Of a stretch of 15,106 bases of DNA, positions 8,425 through 14,703 are shown in pieces. The DNA is from Actinomycetes bacterium (GTDB lineage: Bacteria > Actinomycetota > Actinomycetes > Streptosporangiales > Streptosporangiaceae). The stretch covers positions 1 through 15,106 of the forward strand of contig JAOPYP010000554.1 of assembly GCA_025964635.1 (NCBI GenBank), in the 5' to 3' direction. Made by a program: the position numbers and the translations under genes. Below the pieces are notes generated by a model. That model ran no database searches. It was not told where the DNA came from and was given only the letters and a program-made list of their open reading frames with translations. How positions within the stretch are numbered: the stretch's first letter is position 1; every line of letters starts with the position of its first letter.

Positions 8425-9881
8425 CCGCCCCTCCTGGCGTAAGTGACCCGCGGCAGCGTCGCGGCGCGCTCGCGGCCATCCGTGGCCGACCAGGTGATCT
8501 GGTCGCGGTGCTGTTCGTCGTAGACGATCGCGAACGCCTCGTCCTGCAGCGAGAGGTAGGTGACCAGCTCCGCGACGCCCTGCTTGAGCGGATACCGGGT
8601 GACCAGCTCGGCCAGCCCCACCTGCGGCTGGCTGCGCAGCGCCTGGCGGACACCACCGCGCAGCGGCTCCGCATCCACGTAGACCTGCTCGAACAGGGCA
8701 GTGGGGTCGGTTTCCTCGTCCGCGTCCCGGACCGTGTCGCTGCTGAGGCGCGCCTTCTTCACCGGCGTGTACAGCGGCCGCTCCAGCGGCAGCCGGATGG
8801 CCGGCGCTGGCGCGTCGAGCTCCATGGTGACCGGTATGGCCCGGGTTTCGCGGAGCTGCAGCGCGCGGCTCTCGACGCTGCGCAGGACGTCGATCACGCG
8901 GCGGTTCTCGAACCACACCTGATCGTCGAGGAACCGCCGCAGTTGCTCAGAGAGCTGGCGGACCGTTGCCTGGGTGCGCTCAGCGGCATCCAGCCAGTCG
9001 TAGTGAACATGGCGCAGGCGGGTGTCGCGTTCAGCGATCCCGGCCAGGGAGTGAACCTGGTCCAGCAGGCCGGACAGTTCCGCCTGGCGGGCCGCGGACA
9101 GCAGGAAACCGTAGAACGCCTGGAAGGACCGTCCCTGGTCCGAACCGGCGATCGACTCGCGGCCGTCAAGCACATCATCGAGCAACTCGCCCTTGCCGCC
9201 GCGCCAGCCGGTCATCTTCTCGCGGAGCTGCCGGTCCAGCTTGCGGAAGTTCTCCTCCACCTCGCGGAAGTCGGCGAGCAACTCCCGCGCGGTGCCCGCG
9301 AACTGCTGGTACCGGTCACGCACCGCGGTCTCGTCGAGCATCGGCATGTCCCCCGCCTCGATGCGGGCGATCTGCTCGTCGATGACCTCCCGCTGGCGGC
9401 GCAGTTCGGCCAGCCGTTCCGCAGGATCGGGCTCGGTGCCGAAGACGATCTGCCGCAGCAATTCGACGATCACGTTCAGCCGTGACTCGGTACCCACGAA
9501 CTCGCGCTCGCGCAGCTGCTCCAGCCACTGCAGTGCCTTCTCCACCGCGGGCGTGGCATCGTAGTGCGGCTCGTCGGTGCCGTCGGGATAGTACTTGCGC
9601 AGCCAGCCAGCCCCAGGAGCCGCCCAGTCATCGAGGTACGCCTTGGCCGGCTTGGGGAACCTGGGGCTGGTCCGTTCACCGTCTCGCTGGTTAAGCGCGT
9701 ACAGCTCATCGTCCAGACGGCTAGCCAACTCGGTGGCGGAGATGGACCGGACGTTTTCCGCGACGAACACCAGATGCAGGAAGCTCAGCACCAGCGGCGC
9801 GTTGTCCGCGCGAAGCAGCCGCCACGCAGGGCTGTTGTCGCGCAGCCACGCGATCTCGTCCATGCTCGGCACGAGCGACAT
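8421..9881 (-). CDS. jetA: Wadjet kleisin-like subunit JetA (DUF3375)
   Basis: This protein has 486 residues from the chosen start and is the first gene of the jetABCD operon. JetA is the kleisin/MukF-like subunit that closes the SMC ring. The DUF3375 character shows near the N-terminus in AWRLLRADNAPLVLSFL (about 19-35), in a long helical middle rich in R, E and L (the AERLAELRRQREVIDEQIARIE stretch), and in a C-terminal part ending in a winged-helix-like region (YPLKQGVAELVTYLSL). The length fits the family. The start is uncertain: ATG 9881 and ATG 9863 both begin just before the conserved part, and ATG 9902 is also possible; none has a good Shine-Dalgarno. The frame runs open to 10502, but that extension is antisense to the neighbouring gene and shows no family similarity. 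The stop TGA overlaps the jetB ATG. Confidence 0.93.
   Translation of the reverse strand: MSLVPSMDEIAWLRDNSPAWRLLRADNAPLVLSFLHLVFVAENVRSISATELASRLDDELYALNQRDGERTSPRFPKPAKAYLDDWAAPGAGWLRKYYPDGTDEPHYDATPAVEKALQWLEQLREREFVGTESRLNVIVELLRQIVFGTEPDPAERLAELRRQREVIDEQIARIEAGDMPMLDETAVRDRYQQFAGTARELLADFREVEENFRKLDRQLREKMTGWRGGKGELLDDVLDGRESIAGSDQGRSFQAFYGFLLSAARQAELSGLLDQVHSLAGIAERDTRLRHVHYDWLDAAERTQATVRQLSEQLRRFLDDQVWFENRRVIDVLRSVESRALQLRETRAIPVTMELDAPAPAIRLPLERPLYTPVKKARLSSDTVRDADEETDPTALFEQVYVDAEPLRGGVRQALRSQPQVGLAELVTRYPLKQGVAELVTYLSLQDEAFAIVYDEQHRDQITWSATDGRERAATLPRVTYARRGG
8430..8435 (-). promoter_or_regulatory. Strong ribosome binding site of jetB
   Basis: AGGAGG on the minus strand, five bases before ATG 8424 and within the 3' end of jetA. 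It fixes the jetB start and indicates translational coupling of jetA and jetB. Confidence 0.8.
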
Positions 9882-9916
9882 CGTATGACGGCGTGCCGAC
9901 ATTCTTCCGGCAGCCC

Positions 9917-9944
9917 GGCGGGACGGCGGGACGGCGGGACGGCG
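9917..9944. repeat. 8-bp tandem repeat (GGCGGGAC) upstream of jetA
   Basis: Three perfect copies of GGCGGGAC (9917-9924, 9925-9932, 9933-9940) plus a partial GGCG lie 36-63 bases upstream of the chosen jetA start, in the roughly 220-bp divergent region between jetA and the EEP gene. Copy number could change by slippage near the operon's promoter or leader. No convincing -35/-10 pair was found in this gap on either strand. Confidence 0.85.
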
Positions 9945-10104
9945 CATTGCTCCAACGCCGGGCGCACGGTGGCGCACTCCACGAGCTCTGCCGCACCTGC
10001 CTCCGAGACTCCTGAAGCACATGCAACGCCGGGGCGCTTGCGCTCTGCACTGCTTTAAGCTCGGTCGTTCACACCTGGGCGATGATCTGAGAGGCCGCGT
10101 TCTC

Positions 10105-10926
10105 ATGGACGACATCCCGCCACGGTCGTATGGCCCGCTGATCGAGACGACCTTGCGGATCATCACCTGGAACGTATGGGGCCGGTACGGTCCCTGGCCG
10201 GAGCGTGAAGCAGCGATCGTCGCCACGCTGCGCAGCGGCGGTCCCGACATTATCGTGCTGACCGAGTCGTGGGCGAAGGGCGACGACAGCCAGTGCGACC
10301 GCCTGGCCGCCCCACTGGGCCTGCCCCACCACACGTTCAGCGGCGTCGCGGCCGAGGAGGACCAGGCGGCTCTGTCTGGCGTTGCCGTGCTGTCTCGCTG
10401 GCCGATCCGGCGCGAGACCAGCCTCACCTTCGGCAGCGCCCGCGTACAGTTCGCCGAACTGTACGGCCCCCGCGGCCCGATCCAGGTGTACGGCCTTGTC
10501 ATGGACGCATGGTGGTTCGACGAGAGCCAAGCCCGCCAGGACGCGGTACGCGAACTACTGACCTACGTTCACGAGGCCCAGGACCAGCAGGCCCCGCTCA
10601 TCGTCTGCGGCGACTTCAACGCCGACCCCGACAGCGACGAGATCCGCATGCTCACCGGCCGTACCACCGCTCCCGCCCCCGGGCTGTCCTTCTACGACGC
10701 CTGGGAGATGGCCGGCCTGCCCATCCCCGGCCACACCTGGTCCAACCGCAATCCCTGGGCCACCCAGCTCCTGTGGCCCGACCGCCGGATCGATTACATC
10801 TTCTCCGCCACTCCGCGCCCGGGCGGCGCCGGGCACCCCCGGCATACCGCCCTACTAGGCACGCGCCCCTTCAACAACACCTACCCCTCAGACCACTACG
10901 CCCTGCAATCCGACCTCCGCTACTGA
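10105..10926 (+). CDS. Endonuclease/exonuclease/phosphatase (EEP) family metal-dependent hydrolase
   Basis: This 273-residue protein has the DNase I-like EEP fold. All catalytic motifs are present: the Asn in ITWNVWG (N23), the metal Glu in VLTESW (E54), GDFNAD (D170, N172), RIDYIF (D230), and the terminal SDH (D263, H264). Members cleave phosphodiesters in DNA, RNA or phospholipids, or remove phosphates from small molecules; the motifs do not tell which. No signal peptide or membrane segment is seen, so it is probably cytosolic. I chose ATG 10105 over 10021: it begins close to the first conserved strand, and AGAGG lies about 10 bases upstream, whereas the extra 28 residues look unstructured. 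The gene is divergent from jetA with a shared upstream gap. Whether it assists the anti-plasmid system or is a chance neighbour cannot be told from sequence. Confidence 0.88.
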   Translation: MDDIPPRSYGPLIETTLRIITWNVWGRYGPWPEREAAIVATLRSGGPDIIVLTESWAKGDDSQCDRLAAPLGLPHHTFSGVAAEEDQAALSGVAVLSRWPIRRETSLTFGSARVQFAELYGPRGPIQVYGLVMDAWWFDESQARQDAVRELLTYVHEAQDQQAPLIVCGDFNADPDSDEIRMLTGRTTAPAPGLSFYDAWEMAGLPIPGHTWSNRNPWATQLLWPDRRIDYIFSATPRPGGAGHPRHTALLGTRPFNNTYPSDHYALQSDLRY

Positions 10927-11213
10927 TCACGTCCTCCGGCCACACCCAGACGATCGCGGCCGGCCAGGTCATCGGCGTCACCGTGGCTGCCTCGCTGCTC
11001 GGCTGGCTGCTGCTCGCCCTGCTCGAGCGGCGCACCCCGCATGCCCGGCTCCTCTGGACCACCATCGCGCTGGCGGCGCTGGCTGCGTCGCTGGCGCTTC
11101 CGCTGGCCGTCGCGACGACCGCCTCAGCCGCGGCCGGGCTTGTCGTGATGCACGTGACCGTCGGAGCCGCCGTGATCCCCGCCATGGCGCACACGGCGCG
11201 GGCGCGCAGACAG
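10926..11213 (+). pseudogene. N-terminally truncated DUF6069-like membrane protein remnant
   Basis: The reading frame directly after the EEP gene encodes a stretch typical of DUF6069 C-terminal halves: IAAGQVIGVTVAASLLGW, then LLALLERRTPHARLLWT, two hydrophobic segments, and GLVVMHVTVGAAVIPAM. The expected first helix and loop are missing. The only codon near the junction that could act as a start is CTG 10923, which overlaps the EEP stop as CTGA; the first GTG (10983) already lies inside the conserved part. The frame has no stop at the natural family end and runs to 11462, antisense through the next gene's 3' end. I therefore read it as a decayed fragment. A CTG-initiated, coupled short protein is the alternative. 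It fills the gap between EEP and the ERCC4 nuclease gene. Confidence 0.6.
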
Positions 11214-11224
11214 CCCGGCCATCC

Positions 11225-12211
11225 TCAACGGGGGTGTGCTGCGCGCCAGGCGCCCCAGATCTCGGGCCGGAGCTTGCCGCGGCCGGGGATGGCAAGACCG
11301 GCGGCGCGGGCCCAGGCCCGGACTTCGGCGGTGGAGGGCTCGGGGGCGTCCGGCGCCTCAGCGAGCTCGGTCGTGAGGGGCGCTGCGGCCAATGGTGTGA
11401 GCCGCTCGGTCGAGGCGGTCTCGGTGTCGGCCCACGCCCGGGCGGCGGCCAGGAACCGGTAGATCCATTCCTCGGCGAGGTGGCGGGTCTCGCAGAAGAC
11501 GATCGGGACGCTGGGCCAGCGGATCTGGAGTTCGGCGAGACCGTCGGCGACCAGCGCGGGACGGACGCGCTCCAGCTTGAACACCTGGGAGTAGCGGTCC
11601 TCGACCACGACGGCGGCGCGGGGCAGCGCAGCGAGTTCGGCCAGCGCGTAGCGGAGCTTCCCGCCGGTCAGGCTGGCCACCAGGTCGGTAAGGGACTTGC
11701 GCTCGACGGAGGCGATGAGCCGTCCGTCGATGGCCAGGCCGTAGTCCCCGGAGGGAAGCGCCCGCTTGACCGTTGAGACCTGCTGGCCGGCGAACCGGTA
11801 GGCGTATCGCTCATGGGAGTCGACCACGATCTCCAGCTCCGCGATCCCGGCGGCCCGGGCCGTGGGAGTGGTCACGTCCGGGCGGGCCTGCTTGCGGGTA
11901 CGCGGGGACTGCCAGAAGACGGCGTCGCGGCCGCGGGCTCTGGTGAAGACAATCTGGGAGCGATTCTCCCGTCCTCTGTCCAGGACGAGGTCGATGGCGG
12001 CGCCGCGGCGGACACAGGACCGAAGGCCGGCTCGTTCAACGATGTCGGGGACTTCGGGCCACTCATCCAATGAGACCGGGTAGCAGTACAGGGCGTTGGT
12101 GCGCGGCCAGGTCCCTGAGGTGCGGAACACCATCCCGCCGGCCAGCGGCAGCAACAGCAGATACGGCAGTCTGGAGTCGGGGTCTGGGTTGCGCGCGATC
12201 AGCAGTTCCAC
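11225..12211 (-). CDS. ERCC4/XPF-type nuclease with C-terminal Lsr2-like DNA-binding tail
   Basis: This 328-residue protein has a conserved N-terminal region (1 to about 125) of unknown role, then an ERCC4 nuclease domain (about 127-270). That domain shows VDSHERYAYRF (D131, E134) and the full GDXnERKX3D signature: GDY with D156, ERK at 170-172 and D176. The XPF/Mus81 family cuts branched or structured DNA with metal. After an acidic, proline-rich linker (about 275-292), the last 35 residues (VRAWARAAGLAIPGRGKLRP, then EIWGAW) resemble the Lsr2 C-terminal domain, which binds AT-rich DNA in the minor groove. The usual RGR loop reads RGK here. The start is GTG 12211 with GGAAGG nine bases upstream. 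The gene is divergent from the hydrolase-regulator. Nuclease family is firm; Lsr2-like tail is likely; biological substrate is unknown. My recollection is that long homologues are widespread in actinomycetes, suggesting a housekeeping repair role. Confidence 0.9.
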   Translation of the reverse strand: MELLIARNPDPDSRLPYLLLLPLAGGMVFRTSGTWPRTNALYCYPVSLDEWPEVPDIVERAGLRSCVRRGAAIDLVLDRGRENRSQIVFTRARGRDAVFWQSPRTRKQARPDVTTPTARAAGIAELEIVVDSHERYAYRFAGQQVSTVKRALPSGDYGLAIDGRLIASVERKSLTDLVASLTGGKLRYALAELAALPRAAVVVEDRYSQVFKLERVRPALVADGLAELQIRWPSVPIVFCETRHLAEEWIYRFLAAARAWADTETASTERLTPLAAAPLTTELAEAPDAPEPSTAEVRAWARAAGLAIPGRGKLRPEIWGAWRAAHPR

Positions 12212-12286
12212 GCTCTTCAGCCTTCCACCCGATCCGCTCCGGCAGGCTGGCGGCCCGGCTAACGCCCCAGGATTGCGGCAGCCTGG

Positions 12287-12326
12287 CGCAGCGTGACCAG
12301 TTGCTCGTGACAGTGAGCACGCTGCG
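12287..12326. promoter_or_regulatory. Inverted repeat between divergent nuclease and regulator genes
   Basis: CGCAGCGTG (12287-12295) and CACGCTGCG (12318-12326) are perfect 9-bp inverted arms with a 22-base centre, which itself contains GCTC ... GAGC. The element lies about 76 bases upstream of the nuclease GTG and 109 bases upstream of the hydrolase-LuxR start. It could be an operator or a leader hairpin. Confidence 0.5.
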
Positions 12327-12434
12327 ATGCCCGGAGTTCACTGGCGCTTATGATGCGGGTGGCCTGGGGTTGGCGGGATCGCCCTCGCCGTGGCTGTCCT
12401 TTACTGCGCCGGCTCGGAGTGCCAGCCTGGACGG

Positions 12435-13445
12435 GTGAGGCCGACGATCAGGTACTGCACCACGCCTGCGGGCCGGATCGCTTACTCGACGGTGGGTGCT
12501 GGCCCGGCGCTGTTGTGCGATTCGGGCTGGGTAACCCATCTGCGCGGGCAGCTGGAGCTGTTCTCCTTCGGCAGCTTCGTCGAGTCCCTGGCGGAGCGGT
12601 TTACCGTGATCCGCTACGACAAGCCCGGGTGCGGCCTGTCGGACCGGGACGGGATTGACCTGTCGTTCGACGGGCAGGTGGCCGCCGCACTTGCGGTCGC
12701 CGATGCGGTACGCGCCGACCGCTTCCGCCTGTTCGGGGCCTCGCAGGGCGGTCAGCTCGCCGCCGCCATAGCGGCGAAGCACCCGGACCGGGTCGAGGCG
12801 CTTGTGCTGTACGGAATGTGTGCCAGCGGCGCCGATCTGGCGCCTCCGGAGGTCAGGAACTCGATCGTGGCGCTGGCGCGGGCCCACTGGGGCCTGGGGT
12901 CGAAGGTGCTGACCGGCATTTTCGTCCCCGACCCCACCGCCGGGGAACTCGAGGTGCTCTTGCGGTTTCAGCGGGCGACCGCCTCGGCCACCGTGGCCAG
13001 CCGGCTCCTGGAGGTCTACTACGACACTGACATCAGGGCACTGCTCCCGACGATCCTGGCGCGGACGGCGGTACTGCACCGTGAGGCGGACCGGGGCACA
13101 CGGTTCGAGCTGGGCCGAGAGGTAGCCACGCTCATCCCCGGGGCGGCGCTGATCCCGCTGCCGGGTTCCAGTCACCTGTTTTACCACGGCGACTGGACCG
13201 GGGTCTTGGAGGCGATGCTCAGCTTCCTGGGCGAGCCTGCGAGCCCGGGGCCGCGGCTGACCGGCCGTGAGCTCGAGGTCGCCGGGCTGATCGCCGAAGG
13301 GCTGACCAATCATTCCATCGCGAGGCGCTTGTCTGTCGCGCCGCGGACAGCGGAGGCGCACGTCGAGAACATCCGGCGCAAGCTCCAGGTGCACTCGCGT
13401 GCCCAGATCGCGGCGTGGGTAACCGAGCATCGGCTGCGCCCCTGA
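12435..13445 (+). CDS. Alpha/beta hydrolase fused to LuxR-type helix-turn-helix (putative ligand-responsive regulator)
   Basis: This 336-residue protein has two domains. Residues about 1-265 form an alpha/beta hydrolase with nucleophile S103 in GASQGGQ, a likely acid D219 in LHREADRG and a histidine H247 in GSSHLFYHGDW, so the triad looks complete. Residues about 274-334 form a LuxR/FixJ-type HTH: LTGRELEVAGLIAEGLTN, SIARRLSVAPRTAEAHVENI, RRKLQVHSRAQ. It may sense or hydrolyse a small ester or lactone and control transcription; this is inference from the fusion. GTG 12435 is preferred since the family normally begins near RPTIRYCTTPAGRIAY. GTG 12390, in the same frame, would add 15 residues; neither has a clear Shine-Dalgarno. 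It lies upstream of an oxidoreductase/hotdog pair on the same strand, which may be its target. Confidence 0.9.
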   Translation: MRPTIRYCTTPAGRIAYSTVGAGPALLCDSGWVTHLRGQLELFSFGSFVESLAERFTVIRYDKPGCGLSDRDGIDLSFDGQVAAALAVADAVRADRFRLFGASQGGQLAAAIAAKHPDRVEALVLYGMCASGADLAPPEVRNSIVALARAHWGLGSKVLTGIFVPDPTAGELEVLLRFQRATASATVASRLLEVYYDTDIRALLPTILARTAVLHREADRGTRFELGREVATLIPGAALIPLPGSSHLFYHGDWTGVLEAMLSFLGEPASPGPRLTGRELEVAGLIAEGLTNHSIARRLSVAPRTAEAHVENIRRKLQVHSRAQIAAWVTEHRLRP

Positions 13446-13456
13446 GCTGAGCGCCT

Positions 13457-13535
13457 CGGTAGTTCACCCGATGCAGGCAACGGCACGACCGTCCCGGGCG
13501 GGGAAACCGCGCGGATTGCCGGTAGTTCACCCGAT
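13457..13535. repeat. 16-bp perfect direct repeat, 63-bp period, upstream of the LLM oxidoreductase gene
   Basis: CGGTAGTTCACCCGAT occurs at 13457-13472 and again at 13520-13535. The 63-bp offset equals six turns of B-DNA, placing both copies on the same helix face. The second copy is also flanked by a short direct repeat, GATTGCCG (13514-13521 and 13533-13540). A related CGGAGTTCAC occurs at 12332-12341, upstream of the hydrolase-LuxR gene. The placement suits regulator-binding sites; the 277-bp gap (13446-13722) holds no convincing gene. Confidence 0.8.
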
Positions 13536-13722
13536 TGCCGTCCCAGGCTGGGCGATCTTAACGTCGAGGCATGTCGCACGCCACGAAGGGCATCGACCAG
13601 GGGACGCGCGCCGCTGTGCCGCTCGCGGTGGCCATCGACCTGCCATTGGCGCGTGCCCGCGCTGATCCCCGCCCTTCGGCCCGGTCCCAGCGGAGCACAC
13701 AAAACGAACGGGAAAACACGAT

Positions 13723-14703
13723 ATGAGCAGCAGGGCAGTGACCAGCCCGGCGACGGCGCCGGCTGACGCAGGAGGCCGCGCGGCGGCATCAGCCCGGGTC
13801 GGCATGTTCGCGCCCTTCGACCTGCTCGAGCAAGGCCCGGAGACTGCCCGCGCATTCCTGGCCCAAGTCGGGAAGGCGGGCATCGACCACGTCTGCTGCG
13901 GAGACCACGTCAGTTTCGCCGGCGCAGGGTTCGACGGGCTCGTGCAGGCCACCGCGCTGGCGATGCTACATCCCACCTTGCCCATCTACAGCGGCGTGTA
14001 CCTACTGCCGCTGCGCCATCCCGTCCTGGTGGCCCGCCAGCTCGCAGATATCGGCCGGCTCGCCCCCGGGCGGCTCATCTTCGGCGTCGGAATAGGTGGC
14101 GAGGATCGCCACGAAGTGGCGATCTGCGGGGTGGACCCGGCGACCCGGGGCCTGCGGATGGATGAATGCCTCACCATCGTGCGCCAGCTCCTGACCGGTA
14201 AGGCGGTCACCTTCCACGGCAGGTTCTTCGACCTTGACGAAGCAATCATCGCCCCCGCACCGGCCGACGCGATTCCTATCATCATCGGGGGCCGTTCCGA
14301 CGTGGCGATCCGGCGCGCAGCCCGGCTCGGCGATGGCTGGCTCGGCATCTGGAACTCCCCCCGCCGTTTCGCCGCCGCCGTCGAGATGGCGGCAGGGGAG
14401 GCCGCCCGCACAGGCCGGCCCGACCCACCGGACCGTCACGCGATGCAGGTGTGGTGCGGGCTGGCTGACTCCAAAGAGGCTGCCCGCGCCTGCCTTGCGC
14501 CGGCGATGGAGGCCTTCTACCAGCTCCCGTTCGAGCGCTTTGAACGCTACTGCCCCCACGGCACCGCCGACGAGGTCGCCGAGTTCCTCGCACCCTACGC
14601 CGCCGCGGGCTGCACCGAATTCAACCTCATCCCCCAGTCACCCGACCACGACCAGGCCATCGCCGGCACGGCAGCCGTGAAGCGACTCCTGGGACCGACA
14701 TGA
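13723..14703 (+). CDS. LLM-class flavin/F420-dependent oxidoreductase
   Basis: This 326-residue protein is of the luciferase-like monooxygenase TIM-barrel family. After a loose Ala-rich tail of about 25 residues come VGMFAPFDLLEQGP (strand 1), LRHPVLVARQLADI (97-110), GRLIFGVGIGGEDRHE (with GVGIGGE at 121-127), and IPIIIGGRSDVAIRRAARLGDGW, all standard LLM landmarks. These enzymes oxidise small molecules with FMN or the deazaflavin F420. In actinomycetes F420 is common, but the cofactor cannot be decided here. GGGA lies nine bases before the ATG. The stop overlaps the next gene's ATG (ATGA), so the two are co-translated. Regulation by the upstream hydrolase-LuxR protein through the 16-bp repeats is plausible but not shown. 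The substrate is unknown. Confidence 0.93.
   Translation: MSSRAVTSPATAPADAGGRAAASARVGMFAPFDLLEQGPETARAFLAQVGKAGIDHVCCGDHVSFAGAGFDGLVQATALAMLHPTLPIYSGVYLLPLRHPVLVARQLADIGRLAPGRLIFGVGIGGEDRHEVAICGVDPATRGLRMDECLTIVRQLLTGKAVTFHGRFFDLDEAIIAPAPADAIPIIIGGRSDVAIRRAARLGDGWLGIWNSPRRFAAAVEMAAGEAARTGRPDPPDRHAMQVWCGLADSKEAARACLAPAMEAFYQLPFERFERYCPHGTADEVAEFLAPYAAAGCTEFNLIPQSPDHDQAIAGTAAVKRLLGPT

Noticed and set aside
3208..9881. Novel defence system
   Set aside because: The four-gene set matches the already described Wadjet type I system in order and motifs, so it is reported as a known system in a new context.
10038..10059. Promoter for the EEP gene (TTGCGC ... TTTAAG)
   Set aside because: The spacing between the two boxes is only about 10 bases, too short for a normal sigma-70-type promoter.
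9882..10502. Long upstream extension of the jetA reading frame
   Set aside because: It is antisense to the EEP gene, rich in Arg, Pro and Ser, and has no similarity to the JetA N-terminus, which begins near 9881.
12348..13430. 360-codon open frame on the minus strand
   Set aside because: It is antisense to the hydrolase-LuxR gene, whose catalytic and HTH motifs are unmistakable on the plus strand.
13457..13535. CRISPR-like repeat
   Set aside because: There are only two copies of a short 16-bp unit with one 47-bp spacer and no cas genes, so a regulatory repeat is more likely.
13471..13665. 64-codon frame in the gap before the LLM gene
   Set aside because: It starts inside the 16-bp repeat region, has no Shine-Dalgarno and gives an Arg/Pro/Ala-rich translation typical of non-coding high-GC DNA.
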